A stretch of 43,004 nt of DNA from Opitutaceae bacterium (GCA_014376585.1 JACMRG010000373.1:1-43004); one strand, 5' to 3'; positions 34,665 through 43,004 are shown, counted from the stretch's first letter. The notes: generated by a model from the sequence alone, not told the origin. Numbers and translations: made by a program.

Positions 34665-35883
34665 ACTTCCCCTCCGCTTTCACTTTTTCCCAAAACGGAA
34701 AATATCCGTGCCCCGCGTGCGGAAACAGTTCCGCGTCCCACGCCCGCCGCCGCCAAATCACCGCCACGCCCGCCGCGCCCAGCGCCCGCTCCACGGCCGG
34801 CGCTTCGTCAAGCCACGGCCCGACAAACGGCCGATACGCCACCACGCGCCGCAGGTTTTTCTCCCGCGCCCACGCGACCAGCTCCGCCGCGAGGTCGTTG
34901 GTCGCGCCGGCCTTTGCCTCCGAGCCGAAGTGCCCGGTTGCGCGCACCGCACCGTCGGCCAGCGCCGCTTGCGTCCACGCCGTTACCCGCTCGCCCCAAC
35001 CGGCTCGCGCCGCGATCCCGGTCGGCCACGCCGCGTTCACCGCCACAAATTTATCCCCCGCCAGTTCGCCCACCTCGACCGCCAAATCCTCCGCGTGCAG
35101 CCAGAGGCCGACGCGGTCGCCCGACGCTCCCGCGCTCGCCGTCCTCCACCCGTCGTCGGTCCATGCATCCACCTTGGGCAGCGGCTGCTCGGTGATCGCA
35201 AATGCCGCCCTCGCGAGCTGTCCCGCCTCCGGCGCGCAACGTCCTTCCGTGTAGTGCGCGATGTTGTCCGCCCGCGCCGCATAGGTTTTCCCCGCCGTCT
35301 GCAGGCCCGCGACCCAGCGCCATGAGAGCGTGTTGCTCGCCGCGTCTCCGTCGAGGAGGTGCTCGTAGAAGAACGCCGCGCCCAGCTCCCACGGCAGTCG
35401 CAACGTGAAAATCCAGATCGAGGCGAACCACATCCGCGCGTGATTGTGGAGATAGCCCGTCGCTACCAGCTCGTGCGCCCAATCGTCAAAGCCCGCGATT
35501 CCCGTCTGCCCCGCGCACGCCGCCTCCCACGCATTGCTCTGCTCCCCGCGCAACCCGTCCCGCTGTCGCGGCACCGCTTCCACCCACCGCGCCCACGCCG
35601 CCGGCCGCTGTTCCAGCCAGCCTTTCCAATACGTGCGCCAGTAAACCTCCTGCACAAATTTCTCCACCGCCGGCCACGTCCAAGCCCCCAGCGCCGCTTC
35701 CACGACCTCGCGTTCCAACAGCAGCCGCTTCTGCACCCAGGGCGAGAGCCGCGCCACATGATCATGCCCCGGTCGCACGAAATTCCGCTGGGCCGCATAG
35801 TGCCCCGCCAGCGGCAAAAACCCCGCCAGCCGCGCCTGCGCCGCCGCCCGCGTGGGCGCGAAATTGATTGCCGATTGGTTCAT
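34648..35883 (-). CDS. Photolyase/cryptochrome-like flavoprotein with permuted domain order
   Basis: ATG at 35881-35883 gives 411 residues. Residues ~1-215 are the FAD-binding domain that normally forms the C-terminal half of DNA photolyases: TRAAAQARLAGFLPLAGHYAAQRNF, VARLSPWVQKRLLLEREVV, YWRTYWKGW, ATGYLHNHARMWFAS, LLDGDAASNTLSWRWVAG, ADNIAHYT. Residues ~255-405 look like the alpha/beta antenna-type domain that normally comes first: VGLWLHAEDLAVEV (compare WFRRDLR), LVAWAREKNLRRVVAY, DEAPAVERALGAAGVAVI, LFPHAGHGYFPFW. The order is thus reversed. FAD binding is well supported. DNA repair, photoreception or another flavin role is open. The FAD part resembles the stand-alone 'FAD-binding domain-containing' proteins of bacteria. 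The gene is convergent with the MuiA-like gene. Confidence 0.85.
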   Translation of the reverse strand: MNQSAINFAPTRAAAQARLAGFLPLAGHYAAQRNFVRPGHDHVARLSPWVQKRLLLEREVVEAALGAWTWPAVEKFVQEVYWRTYWKGWLEQRPAAWARWVEAVPRQRDGLRGEQSNAWEAACAGQTGIAGFDDWAHELVATGYLHNHARMWFASIWIFTLRLPWELGAAFFYEHLLDGDAASNTLSWRWVAGLQTAGKTYAARADNIAHYTEGRCAPEAGQLARAAFAITEQPLPKVDAWTDDGWRTASAGASGDRVGLWLHAEDLAVEVGELAGDKFVAVNAAWPTGIAARAGWGERVTAWTQAALADGAVRATGHFGSEAKAGATNDLAAELVAWAREKNLRRVVAYRPFVGPWLDEAPAVERALGAAGVAVIWRRRAWDAELFPHAGHGYFPFWEKVKAEGKFTAGR

Positions 35884-35964
35884 CCGCGCACGCAACACCG
35901 CCGCCCGCCGCGCGCAACCGTCCGCCCGGGATTTCATCGACGCCCGCCTCTCGGCGACGACCGA

Positions 35965-36819
35965 TTATTCTAACAACCCGCGCAGAAACGTCAGCCCTTC
36001 CCCCGCCAGCGCATCCTGTGTGACCGCCAGCGGCCGCCAGATCGCCGCCGCATCCGCGATGGCTTTGCACTCGGGCGTGAACGACTCGATCACCACCGCG
36101 CCGTTATAACCGATCTCGCGCAGGCCCTGTTGCACCTGATCCCATTTCACCAGTCCGGTGCCGGGCGCACCGCGATCATTTTCGCAGCCATGCACGTGGG
36201 CCAGCCGCGGACCCGTGAGCCGGATCGCCTCGAGTAGAGATTTTTCCTCAATGTGCATGTGGAACGTATCGAGATGGATCCTCACCGCCGGCGAACCCAC
36301 TTCATCGATGAGCCGCACCGCCTGCGCCGCCGTGTTGACCAGATCGGTTTCAAAACGGTTGAGCGGCTCCACCGCGAGCATCACCCCGGCGTCCGCCGCG
36401 ATCTTGCCCGCTTCGCGCAGCCCGACGACCGCGCGGTTCCACTCGATCTGCCGCTGCGCATCCGGCAACTGCCGGCGCTTGCCCACTGCAGAATAAATCG
36501 GCCCGGCGAGCAGGGTGCTGCCCCAGGCTTTCGCGAGCGCCAGCGTGTCGCGGATGTAGGCGATGCTCTCGCGGCGAAAACGCTCATCCTCATGTGTAAG
36601 ATCGCGCGACGGGCCAAACGCGCCGCACACGATGGGCTTCAACCCGGTTTCGCGCAGCGCACGAGTCACCGCACCGTCGGCCGCGAAATGCGCGGGATCT
36701 TCGACGGCGATTTCAAACGCATCGAAGCCCATGGCTTTGGCGCGATGAATGAGTTCGGCCGAGGCGTCGCTCATCGGCGACGTCCAGACCCAGGAATTGA
36801 TACCGAAGGCGATGCTCAT
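35965..36819 (-). CDS. Sugar phosphate isomerase/epimerase (ketose 3-epimerase-like)
   Basis: ATG at 36817-36819 gives 284 residues forming a TIM barrel of the xylose isomerase-like superfamily. The four metal ligands of D-tagatose/D-psicose 3-epimerases are present in register: Glu151 (LAVEPLNRFETD), Asp184 (IHLDTFHMHIEE), His210 (AHVHGCENDRG) and Glu245 (VVIESF). The Arg in DRGAPG is also typical. Length and ligand spacing match the epimerase subfamily closely, so interconversion of ketoses at C3 is a good guess; myo-inositol-type or other substrates are possible. No signal peptide, so it acts in the cytosol. It lies 81 bp upstream of the photolyase-like gene on the same strand, perhaps a short operon. 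Confidence 0.88.
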   Translation of the reverse strand: MSIAFGINSWVWTSPMSDASAELIHRAKAMGFDAFEIAVEDPAHFAADGAVTRALRETGLKPIVCGAFGPSRDLTHEDERFRRESIAYIRDTLALAKAWGSTLLAGPIYSAVGKRRQLPDAQRQIEWNRAVVGLREAGKIAADAGVMLAVEPLNRFETDLVNTAAQAVRLIDEVGSPAVRIHLDTFHMHIEEKSLLEAIRLTGPRLAHVHGCENDRGAPGTGLVKWDQVQQGLREIGYNGAVVIESFTPECKAIADAAAIWRPLAVTQDALAGEGLTFLRGLLE

Positions 36820-36921
36820 GATGGGTGGGGGCGGCAATGCCGGTCTTGGTTTGACCAAGCCCGTCACGTCACCCGCACATATGGCAGGCGAACCCGCAAC
36901 CTCGACAAGAGCGAAAAATTT

Positions 36922-36952
36922 AAGCCGCCGGTCATGGCCAGACCGGCGGCTT
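36922..36952 (-). terminator. Strong hairpin, probable terminator of the outer-membrane protein gene
   Basis: A perfect 12-bp stem (aagccgccggtc/gaccggcggctt) has a 7-bp loop. On the minus strand the stem is followed by aaattttt, a moderate T tract. It lies ~190 bp after the stop of the gene at 37144 and ahead of the epimerase gene. Confidence 0.6.
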
Positions 36953-37026
36953 GCGGAGGAGCGCGCGATTTCTCCGCGCAATTTTATCTAAAGCCTGTCA
37001 CGCACTTTTTCCAAAGGTCGCAGCGT

Positions 37027-37082
37027 GACCTCCGGCCGCGCTGGGGTTGGAGGCATGCGGCGCTTCGGCGGGCCCGGAGGTC
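37027..37082. repeat. Palindromic repeat, gacctccgg family (copy 2)
   Basis: Arms gacctccgg (37027-37035) and ccggaggtc (37074-37082) pair, with gcgt/acgc-type flanks partly pairing outside. They are the same arms and total length as the repeat at 25326-25381. Confidence 0.7.
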
Positions 37083-37143
37083 CCACGCCACCTTCCTCGG
37101 CGGAGGCCTTGGAGTGCATACAATCTCTAGACTCCAGCGTGGC

Positions 37144-37782
37144 TCAGAAGTGGAAGTTCACGCCCGCCGCGTAGCGGATGTTGTGGCTCTCATCCATCTT
37201 GGCGCCGAGCGACGCGCTCCACTCCTTCGTGAAGCGATAGTTGCCCTGCACGCCGTAGTTCCACTCCTGCTCATGGACTTTCGGTGCGTCTTCATAGCTC
37301 ACGTAGGGCGTGAGCACGAACTTTGGCGCGAGTTGGAACTCGATACCCGTCTTCGCCGAGTAGGCGAAACCGTTGTCGTGCCTGCCGCCGACCCTGTCCC
37401 ACGCCCAGCCTACATTGCCCTGGAGGAACGCTTTGCCCCAGCCCAGCGAGCGGTAACCGGTGAGACCGACGACGGCGAGCTGCTGCTTGGACGTCACGCC
37501 TTTGGCACTACCGGTGGCGTAGTCGTAGTTGAGGTTGAAATCGAGCCCCTCGGGCAGGGGCTGATTATAGACGAAGCCGTAATCGCGCACGACCCGCGGC
37601 CCGCCTTCGACCTGATGCGTATAGCCGAATTCGGCACCGGCGTAGGTCGCGCCGAGCAGGCCGACGCTCACGCCGACCGGACGCGGCGGCGCGAACGATT
37701 TGTCCTGCGCCGAGGCGCTGGCCGCCAGGCTCAGCAGCACGACGCTGGAAATAGAGAGAAACTTCAGTTGGGAGGTTTTCAT
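37144..37782 (-). CDS. Small outer-membrane beta-barrel protein
   Basis: ATG at 37780-37782 gives 212 residues. The upstream part of the frame overlaps the divergent gene and is not credible. A signal peptide (MKTSQLKFLSISSVVLLSLAASASA) is followed by alternating strands rich in Tyr, Trp and Gly (VSVGLLGATYAGAEFGYTHQV, LDFNLNYDYATG, KAFLQGNVGWAWDRVG, FVLTPYVSYEDAP, WNYGVQGNYRF, EWSASLGAKMDES). It ends with RYAAGVNFHF, the aromatic-ended signal for outer-membrane insertion. Size and pattern fit an eight-stranded barrel of the OmpA/OprF or porin-like type. The role is unknown. It is divergent from the peroxiredoxin gene, across 145 bp. Confidence 0.85.
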   Translation of the reverse strand: MKTSQLKFLSISSVVLLSLAASASAQDKSFAPPRPVGVSVGLLGATYAGAEFGYTHQVEGGPRVVRDYGFVYNQPLPEGLDFNLNYDYATGSAKGVTSKQQLAVVGLTGYRSLGWGKAFLQGNVGWAWDRVGGRHDNGFAYSAKTGIEFQLAPKFVLTPYVSYEDAPKVHEQEWNYGVQGNYRFTKEWSASLGAKMDESHNIRYAAGVNFHF

Positions 37783-37927
37783 GATTATTTTCTTTTTTGG
37801 TTTGGTGTTAGTTTCCCGCGACCCATGTCGGGGGAAGTTGTCAGACCGCCACGAACCGTTTAGTTCCGTGCCAAAAATTTGCGCCGGGCTTGCGGAATGC
37901 ACGGCACCCCGCATGTTCCGTCTCGCC

Positions 37928-38440
37928 ATGAAAATTCGCCCCCTCCTCGTGCTCTCCTCCCTACTCGCCATGTTTACTTCCGCGGCATCCGCCGAATCCC
38001 TCAAAGTCGGCGACGCCGCCCCCAATGTCACCGCCCTCACCGAAACCGGCGCCACGCTTTCGCTCGCCGATGTTTACGCTAAACAACCCTACACCCTCGT
38101 TTATTTCTATCCAAAAGCCGATACGCCCGGCTGCACCGCGCAGGGTTGTGCGCTGCGCGATGCCAACGACGAACTCGTCAAGAAGGGCGTCGCGATCATC
38201 GGCGTGAGCACCGACGACGTCGCCGCACAAAAAGCCTTCAAGGAAAAATATCACTTCCCCTTCACTTTGATCGCCGACAGCGACAAGAAAGTCGTCAAGG
38301 CCTTCGGCCAATCCGGCACGATGTTCGCCAGTCGCGAAGCCTACCTCATCAAGGACGGCAAGATCGTCTATCACGACACCAAGGTTACCGCGAAGCAGGG
38401 CGAAAACGTTCTCGCTTACCTGAACGCCCAAAAGGGCTGA
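37928..38440 (+). CDS. Exported peroxiredoxin, PrxQ/Bcp type
   Basis: The 170-residue thiol peroxidase reduces hydrogen peroxide and organic peroxides. The peroxidatic Cys69 and resolving Cys74 are in DTPGCTAQGCALRD, the five-residue spacing typical of PrxQ/Bcp; YFYPKADTPGC is the family signature. A signal peptide (MKIRPLLVLSSLLAMFTSAASA) places it in the periplasm, which is unusual for Bcp proteins but known in the wider family. The ATG at 37928 is chosen because it gives the shortest good signal peptide; ATG at 37913 would add five residues. It is followed by a strong terminator and is probably monocistronic. Confidence 0.93.
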   Translation: MKIRPLLVLSSLLAMFTSAASAESLKVGDAAPNVTALTETGATLSLADVYAKQPYTLVYFYPKADTPGCTAQGCALRDANDELVKKGVAIIGVSTDDVAAQKAFKEKYHFPFTLIADSDKKVVKAFGQSGTMFASREAYLIKDGKIVYHDTKVTAKQGENVLAYLNAQKG

Positions 38441-38482
38441 GCACCTCGCGTTCACTGCGGGGCCCGCCGCCCGCTCCTCCGA

Positions 38483-38509
38483 CGCCGCCCATTTCGGGCG
38501 GCGTTTTTT
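38483..38509 (+). terminator. Intrinsic terminator after the peroxiredoxin
   Basis: An 8-bp stem, cgccgccc-atttc-gggcggcg, is followed by six T, 42 bp after the stop codon. Confidence 0.92.
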
Positions 38510-38680
38510 ATGCGCCCAGCGGCCGTGCGGCCGGGCCACGCCAGACGCCATGGCTCGAAAAAAGAACCGGTGCTTTCGGTTTGAGCGCAGCGTATCACCG
38601 GCGAATGAAAAGAGCTCGACTCCTTTCCCAACCCCGTCGCCGCGACCCAAGCCTCCGCACGGCGCCGTCCTCCCGCTCCT

Positions 38681-41600
38681 ATGAACCCTGCCCACCCCGC
38701 TACCCTTCACCGCCGTCTGTTCCTCCGCTCCGCCCTGACCGCATGCTCCGTCCTCACCCTGTGGTTGTTCGCCACCGGTTCCCTGCGCGCCCAGGCTCAG
38801 GTCGCCACCGGGACGATCGAGGGTCGCGTATTTAATGCCGCCAGCGGCAACGCTCTCGTCAATGCCCGGGTCATCCTTGAAGGCACGGCCCGCGAGGTCA
38901 TCACCGATGAGGGCGGCTCTTATCGTTTCGCGGCCGTCCCTGCCGGACCCACGCAGCTCAGCGTCGTTTACGTCGGCATGGAGCACCAGGTGGCGACGAT
39001 CTCCGTGCCCGCCGGTGGCCTCGTGCAGCGGGAATTCGAACTTGTCCTGACGAGCTCCGCCCACGCCCGCGCCGTCAACCCTTCCGCCATCAAACTGGAT
39101 AAATTCTCCGTAGTGGAAGACCGCGCGATGAGCGCGCAGGCGATCGCGATGAATGAGCAGCGTAATGCCCCCAACATCAAAAACGTCGTCGCGATCGACG
39201 AGTTCGGCGATCGCGGCAACGAAAACATCGGCGAGTTCCTCCTCTTCCTTCCCGGCGTGTCGATCGCCACCTCCGGCTCCGAACCCACCACGGTTTCTCT
39301 CCGCGGTTTTCCCGGTAACAACACCGGCCTCACCGTCGATGGCGGCGAAACCGCAGGCTCCTTCAACGGCAACAGCCGCGCCCTCGATTTGCGCGAGGTC
39401 CCCATGAACAACGTCTCTCGCGTCGAGGTCACGAAAGTCCCCACGCCCGACATGCCCGCGAGCGGTCTGGGCGGCTCCATCAATCTCATCACGCGCAGCG
39501 GCTTTGAAGCCAGAAAACCGAAACTCTCCTTCAACGCCTACACGATGTTTCACGATCGCAACGGCTTTACCTTCGACGGCGGACCGCGCACCGCCGACTC
39601 CAGCACCAGTCCAAAATACGTCGAGCCGTCCTTTGATTTTAATTACCTCCATCCCATCAACAAAAACCTCGCAATCACCGTTGGCGGCTCACGCACCTGG
39701 CGCGCCAAACCGCCCGAGACCGGCACTAAAGACACCGACGAAAGCGCCACGTGGGATCTCGTCCGGTTGGTGCAAACGACGAGCCAGTGGCAGAGCCTCG
39801 CCCAGATTTTCAAAACGCTCCAGGGCCAGATCGGCATTGATTATCGCCTGAGCTCCACCGACTCCCTTTCCGTCAGCGCGCAATACCGCAAATACGACCT
39901 CCCCATCACGCGCAGCGTCCTCGGCTTCGCTTATGGCGCCGGCGCCACGGGAAACGAAAGTTTTTCGCAAGGCGCCGCCACTGGCGTCGGCACCGTCACC
40001 ATGAATGGCAGCGGTGAAAACGTCGAACCCATCACCCAGACCAAAAATTACACGCTGCGCTACCGCCATCGTGGCGACATCTGGCGCGCCGACGCCGGCG
40101 GCTACTATTCCACCTCCGCTTCCAACCGTCCCGACATCGATAACGGCTACTTCAACACCACGCCCTCGACCATCGCCAACGTCATCATCCGCGGCGAAAA
40201 CCTCCAGAAGGACAGCGGCATTATTCCCACGAGTTACTCCGCGATCGACCACGCCGGGCAGGCCGTCGACGTCTACGATGGCGCCAACTACGCGATCAAC
40301 AGCGGCAACACCAATCAGGTCGATTGGAACACCCAAAAGTATAATCTCCGCGGCGATCTCTCCCGCGATTTTGAAGGCCCGGTGCCTTTCACCCTGAAGG
40401 TCGGCACGTCGTTTGACACGATGCACAACGACCAACGCCGCTACCCGCGCACGTGGAGTTTCCGCCCCAATGGCGCGACCGACGCCACCTCGCGCCTCGC
40501 GGGCAAGTTCAACGTTTTTGATGAGGGTTTCAACGCGGACGGTCCTACGGTCTACGCCCGCAAAGTCCGCTGGATCAGCGGCACGAAACTTTTCGATTTG
40601 TTCCAGCAGCAGCCCGCGTGGTTCGTCTCCGACGAGCCCACCGCGTGGCAGGGCTACGTCACCAATTCCCGCTCGATCACCGAGCGCATTTCAGCCGCCT
40701 ACGTGCGCGCCGATGTGCGCCTCCTCAACAACCGGCTTTGGGTCGTGGCCGGCGTGCGGTTTGAACACACCGCCGACATCGGCGCCGGTCCCCTCGACGA
40801 CATTAACGCCCAATACCAGCGCAACCCCGACGGCACCTTCGTCCGCAACGCCGCCGGCGCGCGCGTCTTCCTTCCCGGTGATGCGCTCGCCCTGCGCAAA
40901 CTTCGCTACCGCGAGCGCGGCGCACGTTCGGACCGCACTTACAGCGGTTATTACCCGAGCGTGAATGCGAGCTATAACATGACCGAAAATCTCGTTCTTC
41001 GCGCCGCCTACGCCAAGACGATCGGCCGCCCCAACCTCAACTTCATCGTTCCCGGCACCACCGTTTCCGATCCCGATGTCGCAAACCCCACCATCACCGT
41101 TAACAACGTCGGCCTCAAGCCGTGGACCGCCACCAGCTACGATCTCTCCATCGAAAGTTATCAGATCAAAAACGGCTTCGGCTCCGTCGGCGTGTTTCAA
41201 AAAGACATCAAGGATTTCTTCGGCGTGGTCAGCACCGCAGCCACCCCCGCACTCCTCGAGCAATACGGTCTCGAAAACGATCCCACGTTGCTCTCCTACG
41301 ACATCACCACCCGCAATAATATCGGCGACGCCAAGATCACCGGCGTCGAATTCAGCTACCGGCAGTCGCTCACCTTCCTGCCCAAATGGGCGCGCGGGTT
41401 TCAGGTCTTCGTCAACGCCACGAAGCTTAATCTCAGTGGCGCCAACACGGCGGATTTTTCCGGCTACACCCCCAAGACCGCTGCCGGCGGAATCAACTTT
41501 GTCCGCGCGCGTTTCGCGATCAAAGGCACGCTCAGTTACATCGGCGACACCAACACCGCCGCCGTTGCCACCAGCGCCACCATTCCCGCGGGCACCTTTA

Positions 41601-41806
41601 ACTATCAAGCCAAGCGCACGCGTATCGGCCTCAATGCCCAATACAGCTTGAGCAAACATTACTCGCTCTACGGCTCGGTGGTGGACCTCGGTGGCTTCGT
41701 GCAAAACCTCCAGCGCTACGCGCCCAACACCCCCGACTACGCCAAAGGCATGCGCCGCCAAGAACTCGGTTTCTACACCAACACCGGCATCCGCGGGGAA
41801 TTTTGA
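38681..41806 (+). CDS. TonB-dependent receptor with N-terminal carboxypeptidase-regulatory-like domain
   Basis: The 1041-residue outer-membrane receptor has a long signal peptide (~1-38, ending GSLRAQA). A carboxypeptidase-regulatory-like beta-sandwich (~42-125; GTIEGRVFNAASGNALVNARVILEGT, EGGSYRFAAVPAG) precedes the plug (~150-275; RNAPNIKNVVAIDEFGDRGNENIGEFLLFLPGVSI, VSLRGFPGNNTGLTVDGG, MPASGLGGSINLITRSGFE). The barrel is of the TIGR01782 type and ends RRQELGFYTNTGIRGEF. Receptors of this subfamily import carbohydrate oligomers in Caulobacter-like and xanthomonad bacteria. The sialidase gene starts 97 bp downstream on the same strand, so the ligand may be a sialylated glycan or its fragments. 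ATG at 38681 fits the signal peptide; no regulator is adjacent. Confidence 0.93.
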   Translation: MNPAHPATLHRRLFLRSALTACSVLTLWLFATGSLRAQAQVATGTIEGRVFNAASGNALVNARVILEGTAREVITDEGGSYRFAAVPAGPTQLSVVYVGMEHQVATISVPAGGLVQREFELVLTSSAHARAVNPSAIKLDKFSVVEDRAMSAQAIAMNEQRNAPNIKNVVAIDEFGDRGNENIGEFLLFLPGVSIATSGSEPTTVSLRGFPGNNTGLTVDGGETAGSFNGNSRALDLREVPMNNVSRVEVTKVPTPDMPASGLGGSINLITRSGFEARKPKLSFNAYTMFHDRNGFTFDGGPRTADSSTSPKYVEPSFDFNYLHPINKNLAITVGGSRTWRAKPPETGTKDTDESATWDLVRLVQTTSQWQSLAQIFKTLQGQIGIDYRLSSTDSLSVSAQYRKYDLPITRSVLGFAYGAGATGNESFSQGAATGVGTVTMNGSGENVEPITQTKNYTLRYRHRGDIWRADAGGYYSTSASNRPDIDNGYFNTTPSTIANVIIRGENLQKDSGIIPTSYSAIDHAGQAVDVYDGANYAINSGNTNQVDWNTQKYNLRGDLSRDFEGPVPFTLKVGTSFDTMHNDQRRYPRTWSFRPNGATDATSRLAGKFNVFDEGFNADGPTVYARKVRWISGTKLFDLFQQQPAWFVSDEPTAWQGYVTNSRSITERISAAYVRADVRLLNNRLWVVAGVRFEHTADIGAGPLDDINAQYQRNPDGTFVRNAAGARVFLPGDALALRKLRYRERGARSDRTYSGYYPSVNASYNMTENLVLRAAYAKTIGRPNLNFIVPGTTVSDPDVANPTITVNNVGLKPWTATSYDLSIESYQIKNGFGSVGVFQKDIKDFFGVVSTAATPALLEQYGLENDPTLLSYDITTRNNIGDAKITGVEFSYRQSLTFLPKWARGFQVFVNATKLNLSGANTADFSGYTPKTAAGGINFVRARFAIKGTLSYIGDTNTAAVATSATIPAGTFNYQAKRTRIGLNAQYSLSKHYSLYGSVVDLGGFVQNLQRYAPNTPDYAKGMRRQELGFYTNTGIRGEF

Positions 41807-41903
41807 GCCGCGCTTCGCGTAGGGCGGATTGAAGTCCCCCCTACTCCAGAATCAGCCGTCACCCCGTTTTCCAAAGCTCAGTGAAAAAATTTCCCCACCA
41901 CCC

Positions 41904-43004
41904 ATGTCCACTCTCGCCCCCCGCTCGCGCCTTTTGACGCTCCTCGGCGTCCTGCTCGCCGTCGCCTCCACCTCGTCCGGCGCCGCGATCGCCGCCCCCG
42001 TCGCCATCGAAAAAACCGACGTTTATGTCTCCGGCGCCGACGGCTATCACACCTACCGCATCCCCGCGATCATCCGCGCGAAAAACAACGACCTCCTCGC
42101 CTTCGCCGAGGGCCGAAAATCGGGCGGCGGCGACGCGGGTAACATCGATCTTCTCCTCAAACGTTCCTCTGATGGCGGCCGCACGTGGAGTGCGCAAAAA
42201 GTAATCTGGGACGACGCCGACAACACCTGCGGCAATCCCTGCCCCGTCCTGGATGAGACCACCGGCACACTCTGGCTTTTCTCCACGCACAACCTCGGCA
42301 CCGACCACGAAAAAGATATCATCGCTCGCACCGTTCGAGGCTCGCGCACGGTGTGGGTCCTCAGTTCCAACGACCACGGCGCCACGTGGACCAAGCCCCT
42401 CGACCTCACCGCCACCACCAAGAAGCCCGACTGGACGTGGTATGCGACCGGCCCCGGCATCGGCATTCAGATTAAAAACGGCCCGCATACCGGCCGCCTC
42501 GTAATCCCGTGCGACTACAACGACAACGATCCCGCCGACCCTAAAAAAGCCCGCAAGGGCTCGCACGTCATCTTCTCCGACGACCACGGCAAGAATTGGC
42601 AACTCGGCGGCACCCTCGCACCCGGCATGAACGAATGTCAGGTCGCCGAACTCTTCGACGGTCGCGGCACGCTCCTCATCGACATGCGTTCCTACCTCGG
42701 CCGCGCCGTCCGCGCCCAAGCGCTCAGCACCGATGGCGGCGTCACGTGGGCCGCCCCCGCCGATGCGCCTGCGCTCATCGAGCCCGTTTGCCAGGCCGCT
42801 CTCCTGCGCCACGACGCGACCAAGCTCCTGCTCTTTTCCAACCCCGCTCACCCCAAGCAGCGCATCAATCTCACCGTCCGCGCCAGCGCCGACGACGCGA
42901 AGACTTGGCGCGATGTCGCCGTGCTCCACGCCGGCCCGTCCGCTTATTCGAGCCTCGTTTCTCTCGATGCCACCACCGCCGGGTGCTTCTACGAAAACGG
43001 CGAA
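41904..43004 (+). CDS. Exported sialidase (GH33, BNR/Asp-box), 3' end outside window
   Basis: An open frame of 367 codons runs to the window edge without a stop. After a signal peptide (residues ~1-30) the six-bladed sialidase propeller begins: HTYRIPAI (FRIP-type motif, Arg52 of the arginine triad), LAFAEGRKS (Arg71), and four Asp boxes SSDGGRTW, SNDHGATW, SDDHGKNW and STDGGVTW. The pattern NECQVAELFDGRGTLLIDMRSYLG carries the conserved Glu and Arg of the family. It releases terminal sialic acid from glycans in the periplasm or outside the cell. The Tyr/Glu nucleophile region near the C-terminus is probably beyond the window. It lies 97 bp after the TonB-dependent receptor gene and probably shares its transcript. 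Confidence 0.93.
   Translation, partial: MSTLAPRSRLLTLLGVLLAVASTSSGAAIAAPVAIEKTDVYVSGADGYHTYRIPAIIRAKNNDLLAFAEGRKSGGGDAGNIDLLLKRSSDGGRTWSAQKVIWDDADNTCGNPCPVLDETTGTLWLFSTHNLGTDHEKDIIARTVRGSRTVWVLSSNDHGATWTKPLDLTATTKKPDWTWYATGPGIGIQIKNGPHTGRLVIPCDYNDNDPADPKKARKGSHVIFSDDHGKNWQLGGTLAPGMNECQVAELFDGRGTLLIDMRSYLGRAVRAQALSTDGGVTWAAPADAPALIEPVCQAALLRHDATKLLLFSNPAHPKQRINLTVRASADDAKTWRDVAVLHAGPSAYSSLVSLDATTAGCFYENGE

Larger units (their letters stand above)
36820..37143. other. Intergenic region with hairpins and a palindromic repeat
   Basis: These ~320 bases hold no gene. They contain the hairpin at 36922-36952 and a copy of the gacctccgg repeat at 37027-37082, listed separately, and nothing else that is clear. 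Confidence 0.6.

Noticed and set aside
37961-39652. 563-codon minus-strand frame
   Set aside because: It runs across the peroxiredoxin, a strong terminator and the start of a TonB receptor on the other strand. It is a codon-bias shadow.

Overview
The window looks like chromosomal DNA of a high-GC, Gram-negative member of the Verrucomicrobia, most probably family Opitutaceae. This is inferred from protein character only: lpxD (lipid A synthesis), two large TonB-dependent receptors (one starting its mature part with an Opitutaceae-style 'LSPFTV' segment), secreted proteins rich in Ig, delta-60 and Rhs repeats, a sialate O-acetylesterase, a sialidase, and few clear Shine-Dalgarno sequences. No rRNA, tRNA, CRISPR array or phage module is visible.

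Layout. (1) 1-360: start of a secreted protein that leaves the window. (2) 598-1704: a compact mobile unit, a REP-type Y1 (HUH) transposase enclosed by 54-bp inverted repeats. (3) 1775-11020, minus strand: a four-gene secreted module. In order of transcription it holds a DUF1573-like protein, an Ig/FN3 protein, a 2038-residue Rhs/YD-repeat protein whose tip looks like a JAMM/DUF4329-type metallopeptidase, and a small exported protein that is the candidate immunity partner. Two of the three joints are ATGA stop/start overlaps. A LuxR-type response regulator with a heptanucleotide repeat in its 5' coding end lies upstream, separated by an intrinsic terminator. (4) 12251-16204, plus strand: sialate O-acetylesterase, fatty-acid desaturase and lpxD, with hairpin-forming repeats between them. 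(5) 16496-22375, minus: a giant delta-60-repeat protein. (6) 22554-31882, minus: a catabolic locus read from a TonB-dependent receptor through a beta-propeller protein, an amidohydrolase-2 enzyme, a Rieske protein, an MFS transporter and a clan-A glycoside hydrolase. It is divergent from an AraC-type regulator (32036-32938). (7) 33003-38440: a MuiA-like DUF4139 protein, a photolyase-like flavoprotein with apparently permuted domain order, a ketose 3-epimerase-like protein, a small outer-membrane barrel and a secreted PrxQ/Bcp peroxiredoxin. (8) 38681-43004, plus: a second TonB-dependent receptor followed by a sialidase that runs off the end.

How the parts work together. Regions 6 and 8, with the esterase in region 4, suggest a glycan and plant-matter degrader: a receptor imports an oligomer or conjugate, exported hydrolases trim it, and inner-membrane and cytosolic enzymes finish it. 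Region 3 is the best candidate for an undescribed system, a polymorphic toxin-like module with its own surface or adhesin partners. The permuted photolyase is the most unusual single protein. Functions come from motif reading only; no database search was possible.
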